DNA of 18,236 nt, taken from positions 1-18,236 of the forward strand of contig JAHLMR010000011.1 in NCBI GenBank assembly GCA_018920255.1, in the 5' to 3' direction. The position numbers were made by a program, and so were the translations under genes. Positions 6,943-14,211 of the stretch are shown here, piece by piece (within the stretch, counting starts at the first letter, position 1; every line of letters begins with the position of its first letter). A model generated the notes under the pieces. That model did not search any database. It saw only the letters and a list, made by a program, of their open reading frames with translations, and was not told the DNA's origin. The DNA comes from Candidatus Aenigmatarchaeota archaeon (GTDB lineage Archaea > Aenigmatarchaeota > Aenigmatarchaeia > Aenigmatarchaeales > JAHLMR01).

Positions 6943-7552
6943 CTACCTTTTCATTTATAAGAGTTTTTTGTTTATTATTTTTGTCCGTTGAAGTAAATTC
7001 AATATGACCTGTTTCATCTATTTTCATATTGTACTTAAAACCTTTTATATTTATTTTATTATTCCAAGGATATACATCAGCATAAGAATCTAAATTTATT
7101 TTTAAAGCATTATTATTTTTATAATTAAATTTTTCAATTGATGTTTTTTTATGTGTATGACCACTTAAAGATATTAAATTACTATTTTTAATATCTAAGG
7201 ATTCTATAACATAAAAGATTTGTTTTTTTGTAGGTGGCTCATGCGTTAACATTAAATAAATATTATCATAAATACTAGTAATTACACAACTTTCTGGAGT
7301 TTTCCTTAATTCTGCAGTTTCAGGTAATTTTAAGATAGTATATTCATCTTTAGATAAATTTGTAATAGGATAAGAAAAGTCATCGTGATTACCGGTTATA
7401 AGCAAATATTTATCATAATTTCCAATTATTTTATTTGCTTCCCCTTTACCACAATAATCTCCCAAACCAAAAACTATATCACCATTTAAACTTCCTTGAA
7501 ATGCTGAATGTGTATCAGTTATAACTCCTATTTCCAATGCTTCTGTTGACAT
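6917..7552 (-). CDS. Calcineurin-like metallophosphoesterase (YfcE/MJ0936 type)
   Basis: This 211-residue protein has the two-metal phosphoesterase motifs in order: DTH (D13, H15), GD (G31-D32), GNHD (54-57), THE near residue 99, and GHTH further on. This small single-domain architecture matches the YfcE/MJ0936 family, which hydrolyses phosphodiesters or phosphomonoesters in vitro. The natural substrate is unknown. The C-terminal ~60 residues (from about GFKYNMKID) form an extra beta-rich, charged tail. I chose the ATG at 7552 because the motif-bearing strand starts a few residues later and a TATA box lies 26.5 bases upstream. A longer start at 7696 would put 48 unlikely residues across the divergent promoter and into the neighbouring gene. 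It is followed by a coupled 115-residue unknown protein. Confidence 0.88.
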   Translation of the reverse strand: MSTEALEIGVITDTHSAFQGSLNGDIVFGLGDYCGKGEANKIIGNYDKYLLITGNHDDFSYPITNLSKDEYTILKLPETAELRKTPESCVITSIYDNIYLMLTHEPPTKKQIFYVIESLDIKNSNLISLSGHTHKKTSIEKFNYKNNNALKINLDSYADVYPWNNKINIKGFKYNMKIDETGHIEFTSTDKNNKQKTLINEKVGDKYFNYY

Positions 7553-7560
7553 AATTATTA

Positions 7561-7606
7561 TATGGTAGTTATAATATTTAAATATTACTATCTTATAGTA
7601 GTTATA
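7561..7606. repeat. Direct repeat pair with hairpin in the divergent promoter region
   Basis: TATGGTAGTTATA (7561-7573) recurs as TATAGTAGTTATA (7594-7606), with one mismatch in 13 bases and a 33-base period, about three helical turns. Between and into the second copy lies the inverted repeat TACTAT-CTT-ATAGTA (7586-7600). The block lies between two divergent promoters and overlaps the phosphoesterase TATA box, so it may be a regulator-binding site. Confidence 0.45.
7575..7582 (-). promoter_or_regulatory. TATA box of the phosphoesterase gene
   Basis: The minus strand reads TTTAAATA, centred 26.5 bases before the ATG at 7552. No ribosome-binding site follows, so a leaderless transcript is likely. 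Confidence 0.6.
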
Positions 7607-7611
7607 TTTAA

Positions 7612-7619
7612 TTTTTAAG
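7612..7619 (+). promoter_or_regulatory. Probable TATA-like box of the AK6-type kinase gene
   Basis: TTTTTAAG is centred 26.5 bases before the ATG at 7642. It is a weak box A match, but the same octamer sits at the same distance before kae1 (15202-15209), which supports it. Confidence 0.45.
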
Positions 7620-7641
7620 CTTTTCAAACAATTATAAAAGT

Positions 7642-8124
7642 ATGAAAATTTATGCAATAACAGGTACGCCTGGTACAGGAAAAAGCAAAGTAGCAAAATT
7701 ATTATCTAAAAAATTTGCAGTATTAAATCTAAATAAAGAGATTAAAAGAAGAAAATTATACAAGAAATATGATAATAAGAGAAAATGTTTTATTTTTGAT
7801 GAGAAAAAAACATTAAAATTTGTTAAAGAATGGATTAAAAAACAAAAAAATGATATTTTTATAGAATCTCATGTTTCACATCTTTTAAATTTAAAATATG
7901 ATTTAATTTTTGTATTTAGGTGCAATCCAGAAGTATTATACAAAAGATTAAAAAGAAGGAAGTGGAATAAAGAAAAGGTACAAGAAAATTTAGAAGCAGA
8001 AATTTTTGGAATAATAGAGGAGGAAGCAAGAAGAAAAGGTAAGACTTATATTATAGATACAACAAATAAAAGTCCTGAAAGGATAGCAGGTGAAATGCTT
8101 AAATATATTAAAAAGGAAAGTTGA
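7642..8124 (+). CDS. AK6/Fap7-type adenylate kinase (P-loop NTPase)
   Basis: This 160-residue P-loop kinase resembles the archaeal/eukaryotic AK6 (Fap7, hCINAP) family, which combines adenylate kinase or ATPase activity with a role in small ribosomal subunit maturation. The Walker A motif GTPGTGKS is at residues 8-15, directly after the first strand. ESHVSHLL matches the AMP/Walker-B-like region, FRCNPEVLYKRLKRRKW the lid, and IIDTTNKSPE the C-terminal family signature. The length is slightly below the usual ~170-180 residues. It overlaps the end of an alternative TTG start of the next gene (aIF2-beta), so the two are almost certainly one operon. That fits a shared role in ribosome biogenesis and translation. 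Confidence 0.88.
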   Translation: MKIYAITGTPGTGKSKVAKLLSKKFAVLNLNKEIKRRKLYKKYDNKRKCFIFDEKKTLKFVKEWIKKQKNDIFIESHVSHLLNLKYDLIFVFRCNPEVLYKRLKRRKWNKEKVQENLEAEIFGIIEEEARRKGKTYIIDTTNKSPERIAGEMLKYIKKES

Positions 8125-8129
8125 AAAAT

Positions 8130-8543
8130 ATGGACAATGAATATTTAGAACTATTAGAAAGATTATATCAAAAACTTCCTAAAAAGTCTGGAACTGGAGA
8201 AAGATTTGAACCTCCAAAGGTAGAAATAAGTTATATAGGAAATCAAACTATTATAAAAAATTTTATTTTTATAGCAGATTCATTAAGAAGGGAGCCACAA
8301 CATCTTCTTAAATTTTTTACAAAAGAAACCGCAGCACCAGGAAATATTTCTGGGAAACAAGCTATATTTCAAAGTAAAATACCTGCGCACATTGTAAATT
8401 CAAAATTAGAAGCATATATAAAAGAATTTGTTCTTTGTAAAGAATGTAAAAGACCTGATACAAAAATAATTAAAAAAGATAAAAAATTATTTTCATTAAA
8501 ATGTGAAGCTTGTGGTGCTGAAACATCAATAAGAAGTATTTAA
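8130..8543 (+). CDS. Translation initiation factor aIF2 subunit beta
   Basis: aIF2-beta is a subunit of the heterotrimer that delivers initiator Met-tRNA to the small ribosomal subunit. The 137-residue protein has the N-terminal helix that binds aIF2-gamma (YLELLERLYQKLP), a central alpha-beta domain (KNFIFIADSLRREPQHLLKF), and a C-terminal zinc ribbon with C103, C106, C125 and C128. Length and domain order are normal. I prefer the ATG at 8130, about 10 bases after a GGAAAG stretch. An in-frame TTG at 8121 would form a TTGA overlap with the upstream kinase stop and add three residues. It follows the AK6-type gene directly and its stop codon lies inside the TATA box of the next gene. Confidence 0.95.
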   Translation: MDNEYLELLERLYQKLPKKSGTGERFEPPKVEISYIGNQTIIKNFIFIADSLRREPQHLLKFFTKETAAPGNISGKQAIFQSKIPAHIVNSKLEAYIKEFVLCKECKRPDTKIIKKDKKLFSLKCEACGAETSIRSI

Positions 8544-8546
8544 ATA
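8539..8546 (+). promoter_or_regulatory. TATA box of the pilin-like gene, overlapping the aIF2-beta stop
   Basis: TTTAAATA is centred 26.5 bases before the ATG at 8569 and contains the TAA stop of the aIF2-beta gene. No ribosome-binding site is present before the ATG, so a separate leaderless transcript is likely. Confidence 0.6.
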
Positions 8547-8568
8547 ATAAAATTTATAATTTGTTTTT

Positions 8569-8925
8569 ATGAAAGGACAGTTTTTTATAATAGCTGGAGT
8601 ATTAATAGTATCATTAATTTCTCTTATATTTCAATACTTCTATGATTTTACTAAAATAAACCCATCTTTATATGGAATCTTTTATGAAAGAAATTATATT
8701 TATGAAATTAAAGAAATGTATATAAATGTTATAAATTTAAGTACTTGTGAAAGCTTAGAAGAAGAATTAAAAGTTCTTGAAAATGAATTATTCTTAGATA
8801 TGATTTCACGGGGAATTTTATTTAACGGTACACATTCTGGAAATTGCCCTGGCACAATAACAATAAGATTTAGTTTAATTTCTGAAAAATTTAATTCAAA
8901 TACTTCTTTTAGTTTTACAAAATAA
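8569..8925 (+). CDS. Small membrane-anchored protein with pilin-like N-terminus
   Basis: This 118-residue protein starts MKGQFFIIAG and continues into one long hydrophobic segment (about residues 5-22) with no other membrane helix. The basic-Gly-Gln start followed directly by the hydrophobic stretch resembles archaeal type III (class III) prepilin signal sequences, cut by a prepilin peptidase before the Gln. The remaining ~90 residues should lie outside the cell. They contain two cysteines (TCES and GNCPG) that could pair, and an N-glycosylation sequon (NGT). I do not recognise a family. It has its own predicted promoter and lies between aIF2-beta and an ion-pump gene without obvious functional link. 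Confidence 0.75.
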   Translation: MKGQFFIIAGVLIVSLISLIFQYFYDFTKINPSLYGIFYERNYIYEIKEMYINVINLSTCESLEEELKVLENELFLDMISRGILFNGTHSGNCPGTITIRFSLISEKFNSNTSFSFTK

Positions 8926-8928
8926 ATA

Positions 8929-8936
8929 TTTAATAA
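8929..8936 (+). promoter_or_regulatory. Possible TATA box of the P-type ATPase gene
   Basis: TTTAATAA lies about 28 bases before the ATG at 8961, in an A/T-only gap. No Shine-Dalgarno is seen before the ATG. The box is weakly defined because the whole gap is A/T. Confidence 0.35.
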
Positions 8937-8960
8937 TTAAATAAATTAAATAAATTTTAT

Positions 8961-11501
8961 ATGCTTTTAACTGAAATACCTATAAGAGAAATTATATCTG
9001 CATCAGAGGATGAAATATTAGTAAAATTTAATACATCTAAATCAGGACTTTCTTCTTCATATGCAAAAGATTTATTAAAAATTTATGGAAAAAATGAAAT
9101 AGAAAAGAAAAAGAGACGTGCAGCAATAATTGAATTTATATTAAAAATTAAAAATCCACTTATTTTAATATTAATATTTGCTGCTATAATTTCTGGTTTT
9201 TTGGGAGAAGTAACAAATGCATTAATAATAATTATTATTGTTCTAATTAGTGCAATATTAGAATTTGTTCAAGAATATAAAGCAGAAAATGCTGTTGAAA
9301 AATTAATTAAAAGGGTTGAAATTTCTGTTGAAGTTTTAAGAGATGGTAAAAAACAAGAAATTAAGTCTAGTGAATTAGTACCAGGTGATATAATATTACT
9401 TTCTGCTGGAGATATAATACCAGCAGATATTAGAGTAATAGAAGCAAAAGATTTTTTTGTTGATCAATCTGCTATTACAGGAGAATCTTTTCCAGTAGAA
9501 AAATTTTCTAAAAAAATTAATGAGAATAATATTGACAAAACATCAATGAAAAATTATCTTTTTATGGGAACTTCTGTTATAAGCGGTTATGCTACTGGTG
9601 TTGTAGTAAAAACAGGAAAATTTACAGAATATGGTCAAATAATAAAATATGCAACAGAAAATAAACTTGAAACAGAGTTTGAAAGAGAAATTAAAAAAAT
9701 TGGATATATGACAATGCAAATAACATTGTTTCTTGTATTATTTATATTTTTTGTAAATAGTTTATTAAAACAAAACTTTTTAAATTCATTTCTATTTGCA
9801 GTAGCAATTGCTGTCGGTATCATACCTGAACTTTTACCTGTAATAGTTTCTTTAAATTTATCAAGAGGAGCAATTGAAATGGCAAAAAAGGATGTTATAA
9901 TTAAACGTCTTGAATCTATTCATAATTTTGGAAGCATGGATGTTCTTTGCTGCGATAAAACCGGAACATTAACAGAAAATAAAATTAAAATGATTATGCA
10001 TATTGATATTAATGGAAAAAATAATGAAAAAGTTTTTCTTTATTCATATATTAATAGCTATAATCAAACAGGAATTAAAAATCCTTTAGATGAAGCTATA
10101 TTAAATCATGAAAATATTAATGTAACGAATTATAAAAAAATCGATGAAATTCCATTTGATTTTTTAAGAAAAAGGGTATCGATTATTGTAGAAAGGAATA
10201 ATAGTTATATTCTAATAACAAAAGGTGCACCAGAAGAAATAAATAAAATATGCCTTTATTATGAAGATTTAGGAAGTGTTAAAAAAATTACAGAAGAAAT
10301 CAAAGATAAAATAAAAAATAAATTTAATGAATTAAGTGCCCAAGGTTATAGAGTTTTATCTATTGCTTATAAAAAAGATATAGAAAAAAAGAATACCTAT
10401 TCTAAAGAAGATGAAAATAATTTGATATTTTTAGGTTTTATTGCATTTTTAGACCCACCGAAAGAATCAACAAAAGAATCTATAAGAAAACTTCAAAATT
10501 CTGGTATAGAAATAAAAATATTAACTGGAGATAATGATTTAATTACAAAGAAAATTTGTGAAGATCTTAATTTTAAAGTTAAAGGAATTATTTTAGGTTC
10601 AGAAATAGATAATTTAACTGATGATGTTTTAGCAAAAGCTGTAGAAGAAAATAACGTTTTTGCAAGAGTTTCTCCTATACAAAAAAATAGAATTATTAAT
10701 ATGCTAAAAAGAAATGGTCATGTTGTTGGATTTTTAGGTGATGGAATAAATGATGTTCCATCGATGAAGGTTGCTGATGTTAGTATATCTGTTGATAATG
10801 CTGTAGAAATTGCTAAAGATACTGCAGACATTATTCTTATTAGAAAAGATTTAACCATACTTCATAATGGTATAGTTGAAGGTAGAAAAACATTTGGAAA
10901 TACAATGAAATACATTTTAATGAGTTTTAGCTCAAATTTTGGAAATATGATAAGTGCTTCATTAGCATCCTTGTTTTTAAAATTTTTGCCAATGCTTCCA
11001 ATTCAAATTCTTTTAAATAATTTAATTTATGATTTTTCAGAAGCAACAATTCCTTATGATAATGTAGATAAAGAATATTTACAAAAACCTAAAAAAATTA
11101 ATATAAAATTCATTAAAAGATTTATGATAATATTTGGATCTATTAGTTCTATTTTTGATATTTTAACATTTTGTGTTTTAATTTTTATTTTTAATGCTTC
11201 TGAATCATTATTCCAAACAGCTTGGTTTGTAGAATCACTTTGTACTCAAGCACTCGTTATATTTGTAATAAGAACAAAAAAAGTACCTTTTATAAAAAGT
11301 AAACCAAATATTCTTCTCACATTAACTACTTTAGGTGTTGTAATTTTAGCATTAATAATTCCATATACAATACTTTCATTATACTTTAGATTTGTAGAAC
11401 TTCCTTTTGTATTTTTAGAAATTTTATTTATTTTTATAATTTCTTATTTACTAATCGTTGAAGTTGTAAAAATATGGTTTTATAAAAAATATAACGAATA
11501 A
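8961..11501 (+). CDS. mgtA: P3B-type P-type ATPase, probably Mg2+ importer (MgtA/MgtB family)
   Basis: This 846-residue cation pump has all P-type ATPase hallmarks: the actuator motif TGES (about residue 172), the phosphorylation motif DKTGTLT with D332, an ATP-binding domain with KGAPEE, the TGDN motif (about 521) and GDGIND (about 592). About ten membrane helices are expected, six of them in the C-terminal part. The M4 motif PELLPVIVSLNLSRGA, the stretch ESIHNFGSMDVLCCDKTGT and the NPLDEAIL segment resemble MgtA/MgtB rather than Ca2+ (P2) or heavy-metal (P1B) pumps, which is the basis for the magnesium assignment. Family knowledge says these pumps import Mg2+ under low magnesium. No Mg2+-sensing leader is visible, since the upstream gap is only 35 bases. 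Its stop abuts the convergent ogg2 stop. Confidence 0.9.
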   Translation: MLLTEIPIREIISASEDEILVKFNTSKSGLSSSYAKDLLKIYGKNEIEKKKRRAAIIEFILKIKNPLILILIFAAIISGFLGEVTNALIIIIIVLISAILEFVQEYKAENAVEKLIKRVEISVEVLRDGKKQEIKSSELVPGDIILLSAGDIIPADIRVIEAKDFFVDQSAITGESFPVEKFSKKINENNIDKTSMKNYLFMGTSVISGYATGVVVKTGKFTEYGQIIKYATENKLETEFEREIKKIGYMTMQITLFLVLFIFFVNSLLKQNFLNSFLFAVAIAVGIIPELLPVIVSLNLSRGAIEMAKKDVIIKRLESIHNFGSMDVLCCDKTGTLTENKIKMIMHIDINGKNNEKVFLYSYINSYNQTGIKNPLDEAILNHENINVTNYKKIDEIPFDFLRKRVSIIVERNNSYILITKGAPEEINKICLYYEDLGSVKKITEEIKDKIKNKFNELSAQGYRVLSIAYKKDIEKKNTYSKEDENNLIFLGFIAFLDPPKESTKESIRKLQNSGIEIKILTGDNDLITKKICEDLNFKVKGIILGSEIDNLTDDVLAKAVEENNVFARVSPIQKNRIINMLKRNGHVVGFLGDGINDVPSMKVADVSISVDNAVEIAKDTADIILIRKDLTILHNGIVEGRKTFGNTMKYILMSFSSNFGNMISASLASLFLKFLPMLPIQILLNNLIYDFSEATIPYDNVDKEYLQKPKKINIKFIKRFMIIFGSISSIFDILTFCVLIFIFNASESLFQTAWFVESLCTQALVIFVIRTKKVPFIKSKPNILLTLTTLGVVILALIIPYTILSLYFRFVELPFVFLEILFIFIISYLLIVEVVKIWFYKKYNE

Positions 11502-11515
11502 TTATTTTTCACATA
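11491..11515. terminator. Abutting convergent gene ends with T-runs on both strands
   Basis: The plus-strand TAA (11499-11501) and the minus-strand TAA (11502-11504) are adjacent and form TAATTA. Plus-strand transcripts meet TTATTTTTC just after the stop. Minus-strand transcripts meet a T6 run just after theirs. Archaeal termination on T-runs would therefore take place inside the opposing gene's 3' end. Confidence 0.35.
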
Positions 11516-12128
11516 TTTTTCCGCTGTCAAGATAAAACAGATAAATATCAAGTTCAGCTTGTGATATTTTTATTTTATTAGCAATTTCTTTAAGTTTATT
11601 TTCTATTTCAACGTATTTTTTCATAGAAAGTGATTTTGGAATGTCGTTTATTATTTTGTATTTTTTTAAAATTTTTAGAACATGTCTATCGAGGATTGCA
11701 AAATTTCTAAAACCCAAATTTCTAAGAAAATGTGATGCCTCTTTCATTCCAATTCCATTAATATTTTTTACAAGCCATTCTCTTAATTTCATTTCATTTT
11801 TTTCTTGTTTTATAATTTTATAAATTTCTGATTTTCTTTTTCTTGCCTCAACTATATATTTAGCTCTTTTATTATAAAATCTCCCATGATTTTCTTTAAT
11901 TTTTTTAGATAATTCACTTTCTGAAAGTGTTAGAAAACCAGTATTAATTTTATTCCAAACTTTTTGTGCATTTTTAATAGAATTATTTGCAACAAGTATA
12001 CAAAAACATAATTCGAGAAAGATTTCATTTTCTTTTAAATTTGAGCTCTTTGAAAATGAATTTAATTTTTTCTTTATTTTATCTCCAATTAAAGGAATTA
12101 ATTTCTTAATATCATATATTAGATTCAT
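11502..12128 (-). CDS. Archaeal 8-oxoguanine DNA glycosylase/AP lyase, Ogg2 type
   Basis: Ogg2 removes 8-oxoguanine from DNA and nicks the abasic site. The 208-residue protein has the helix-hairpin-helix motif NGIGMKEASHFLRNLG with the expected Schiff-base lysine at K129. The catalytic aspartate is D147 in AILDRHVL. These residue numbers agree with the archaeal Ogg2 enzymes as I recall them when translation starts at the ATG at 12128. A TTG at 12137 would overlap the upstream stop as TTGA and add three residues. ELCFCILVAN and GRFYNKRAKYIVEAR are further family signatures, and the C-terminal ending SGKICEK is typical. It directly follows an RPA-like single-strand-binding protein gene, a plausible DNA-repair pair. 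Confidence 0.92.
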   Translation of the reverse strand: MNLIYDIKKLIPLIGDKIKKKLNSFSKSSNLKENEIFLELCFCILVANNSIKNAQKVWNKINTGFLTLSESELSKKIKENHGRFYNKRAKYIVEARKRKSEIYKIIKQEKNEMKLREWLVKNINGIGMKEASHFLRNLGFRNFAILDRHVLKILKKYKIINDIPKSLSMKKYVEIENKLKEIANKIKISQAELDIYLFYLDSGKICEK

Positions 12129-12133
12129 AAAAA

Positions 12134-12871
12134 TCAAAGTTTCTTTATTCTTCCAGCATGAGGTTCATAACATATAGCTTTTTCTAAAAGTTCAGCAACT
12201 ATTTTATCTACAATTTTTTCAGGTAAACCTGATTTAAAAATTAGTTCTGAATATTCCACTCCGTTTCCTGTATCATTTTTTTCAATAATATCTAAAATTA
12301 TTTCTTTTATTGTTTCTTCATCTAAAGGCTTTTCCTCATAAGACTCTAAAGCTTCTAAAATACTATCAATATCTTCTGGTTTTATTCCTGCACGTTCTCC
12401 TAATTTTTTTAATTCAGAAACATCAGCAGTTGTTTTTTGAAGTTCCTTTATTTTTTCTATTTTACTTTTTTGTTCGTTATAAATTTCCTCTAATTCTAAA
12501 AGTCTTAAGTTTTCCCAATTTGGATCGACTTTACATATAGCTTCTATTAATATATAAATTTCATCTTCATATTTTCTAACTTTTCCAATAATATCTACAA
12601 CATCTCCTTCTGTAACTTTATCTAAAATTTCAACATCTTTAAAAACCTTTGCTCTTATTGTCTCAAAACCATCATCAAGAACTATTACACCATAGCTTTT
12701 ATCATCTTTTATAAATTTTTCAACAATTGTACCCAAAACCCTTATTCTTATTAATTTTCTTCCATAATTTGTAAGAACATAACTACTTTCAAAATTTTCT
12801 TTATGTACAAATTTTCCATTAACAATTTCATCGATTCTTGCCTTTAATGCTGTTATTCTTTGATTTTCCAA
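12134..12871 (-). CDS. RPA-like OB-fold single-stranded DNA-binding protein
   Basis: This 245-residue protein has one OB-fold (about residues 38-112: LIRIRVLGTIVEKF, YGVIVLDDGFETIRAKVF, VTEGDVVDIIGKV). A coiled linker, a small helical bundle and a C-terminal winged helix (about 192-245, ending CYEPHAGRIKKL) follow. OB plus winged helix is the layout of RPA32/RPA2-type subunits that bind single-stranded DNA and recruit partners. I infer a role in replication and repair, supported by the downstream Ogg2 gene. The start is a TTG (12869-12871) placed 6 bases after a GGTG ribosome-binding site. The next in-frame ATG would cut into the protein. Partner RPA subunits are not in this window. Confidence 0.82.
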   Translation of the reverse strand: MENQRITALKARIDEIVNGKFVHKENFESSYVLTNYGRKLIRIRVLGTIVEKFIKDDKSYGVIVLDDGFETIRAKVFKDVEILDKVTEGDVVDIIGKVRKYEDEIYILIEAICKVDPNWENLRLLELEEIYNEQKSKIEKIKELQKTTADVSELKKLGERAGIKPEDIDSILEALESYEEKPLDEETIKEIILDIIEKNDTGNGVEYSELIFKSGLPEKIVDKIVAELLEKAICYEPHAGRIKKL

Positions 12872-12884
12872 AATTTACACCTTG

Positions 12885-13343
12885 CTATTTTTCCTTTTGT
12901 ACTATAAGTTTAGCTGTTTCTATATCATACTTCCAATCTGCAGGAAGTTCCTTTTTCTTTATATAATATTTAACTAAACGTCTTATTTTACTTTCCAATA
13001 AAATTAAACCTCTTTTAGCAGAATAGTCTTTTTTATTTTTAGCAAGGTGTTCGCTTACTTTTACAGCATGTTTAAGAAGATTATAAAGATCTTCTGGTAT
13101 TGATTTATTAATCTTGTTTTCTTTAAGTATTTGTAATATACTTTTTCCAGTTATACTTTTAACAGATGGGATTCCATATTGATCTCTAAGCACAAGCCCA
13201 ATTTTTGAAGCACTTAAACCATCCTTTCTAAGTTTTACAACAAGCCTTATCACTTCTTCTGGGCTATATTCTACCCAATCCGCTGGAATTAATGGTTTTT
13301 TACTTCCTGACTTTCCTTTTTTTCTAGCATACATTCTTGCCAT
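12885..13343 (-). CDS. rps15: Small subunit ribosomal protein uS15 (archaeal S15P)
   Basis: This is a 152-residue archaeal/eukaryotic-type uS15. The N-terminal extension [17 protein letters not shown] and the [13 protein letters not shown] segment are characteristic, as is the [28 protein letters not shown] region. The conserved helical rRNA-binding domain follows ([38 protein letters not shown]). The ATG at 13343 follows GGTGA (13349-13353) by 5 bases and gives the usual family start. A GTG at 13355 would add four residues and lies within that ribosome-binding site. It lies downstream of a small membrane protein gene and upstream of the RPA-like gene in one run. Confidence 0.97.
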   Translation of the reverse strand: MARMYARKKGKSGSKKPLIPADWVEYSPEEVIRLVVKLRKDGLSASKIGLVLRDQYGIPSVKSITGKSILQILKENKINKSIPEDLYNLLKHAVKVSEHLAKNKKDYSAKRGLILLESKIRRLVKYYIKKKELPADWKYDIETAKLIVQKEK

Positions 13344-13355
13344 AATTTTCACCAC

Positions 13356-13583
13356 TCATTTTTCTTTTAATTCTAAATATTGTGCAAATAAATATATAAT
13401 TATTCCTATAAAAAATATAAAAGATCCTATAGACATTAAAATTGAAAAGCCTTTAAAAAATGCACCAAAAAAAACTCCCATACACCATAAAAATGATGAA
13501 AATATGAAAACTAACAAAGATACTCTTTCTATTTTTTTAGCTTTATCTTCTGTTTCTTTTATCCATTTTATTGGGTTAAACAT
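13356..13583 (-). CDS. Small two-helix membrane protein
   Basis: This is a 75-residue protein with a charged amphipathic N-terminus (NPIKWIKETEDKAKKIER), two hydrophobic helices (about residues 22-44 and 47-69) and a short charged C-terminus (ELKEK). Both ends are probably cytoplasmic. I know no family with certainty. It starts one base after the Bud32 stop, with an AAGGGAA ribosome-binding site overlapping that stop, and it ends just before uS15. It is therefore embedded in the operon and is very likely a real gene. Confidence 0.72.
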   Translation of the reverse strand: MFNPIKWIKETEDKAKKIERVSLLVFIFSSFLWCMGVFFGAFFKGFSILMSIGSFIFFIGIIIYLFAQYLELKEK

Positions 13584-13584
13584 A

Positions 13585-14211
13585 TTATTCCCTTTTTATA
13601 TATCTTCCACGCATTTCTATTTTCTTTAAAGTATCTAAAACATTTTTATATTCCTTATTTTCTAATGAATATCCTTTTATAATATTTTCCCATAGAGTAT
13701 TTAAATATTTAAAATGTACTGATGTTATTGCTTCTTTTAAAACCATTAAATCTGTTGCCATATCTTCATATCTTTTAGAAAAAAAACCTAAACCAAAATC
13801 TATTATAAAAATTTTTTCACCTGAAAGTATCATATTACTTGTTGTTAAATCACCATGGATTATTCCAGAAGCATGAAGTTTTCCAGCTATTTTTCCTATT
13901 TCTTCTCCTATTCTTTTAGCTTCAAATTCAGTACAATTTAATAAATACTCTTTTATTCTTTCACCTTTAATAAACTCCATACCAATTATAAACTTTTCTT
14001 TGTCAATGAAAAATATTTTTGGTACATTAATATTATTTTTTCTTGCAGATATCATTAATTTTGCTTCATGAGATGTTCTTTCAGTTCTAATTTTATAATC
14101 GAGAATTTGAATTCTATAACCTTTACTTATTCTTTCTTTAAATAAAATAATTTCATTCTCATATTTCTTTAAATATAATATTGCCTCTGCACCATGTTTT
14201 AAGATATCCAA
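13585..14211 (-). CDS. bud32: KEOPS complex kinase/ATPase Bud32
   Basis: Bud32 is the small atypical kinase of the KEOPS complex, which with Kae1 makes the t6A37 modification on ANN-decoding tRNAs. The 208-residue protein has the invariant lysine in FKERISKGYR (K26), ESHEA-type glutamate at E49, catalytic HGD (H119-D121) with N126, and the DFG motif (D138). The glycine-rich loop is reduced to GAEA, as is normal for Bud32. The C-terminus ends in basic GRYIKRE. The start is a TTG at 14211, 9 bases after GAGGT (14222-14226). It overlaps kae1 by 13 bases, so the pair is translationally coupled but not fused as in some euryarchaea. Confidence 0.95.
   Translation of the reverse strand: MDILKHGAEAILYLKKYENEIILFKERISKGYRIQILDYKIRTERTSHEAKLMISARKNNINVPKIFFIDKEKFIIGMEFIKGERIKEYLLNCTEFEAKRIGEEIGKIAGKLHASGIIHGDLTTSNMILSGEKIFIIDFGLGFFSKRYEDMATDLMVLKEAITSVHFKYLNTLWENIIKGYSLENKEYKNVLDTLKKIEMRGRYIKRE

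Noticed and set aside
7553-7696. Longer phosphoesterase start at 7696 adding 48 residues
   Set aside because: The extra residues are Tyr/Ile/Lys-rich with no domain, run through the divergent promoters and overlap the start of the AK6-type gene. The ATG at 7552 has a well-placed TATA box.
9635-9823. Antisense open frame within the P-type ATPase gene
   Set aside because: It lies opposite a strongly conserved transporter, has no ribosome-binding site or family features, and reflects codon bias.
12310-12540. Plus-strand hydrophobic open frame opposite the RPA-like gene
   Set aside because: The Phe/Leu-rich translation mirrors Lys/Glu codons of the real gene; there is no promoter or ribosome-binding site.
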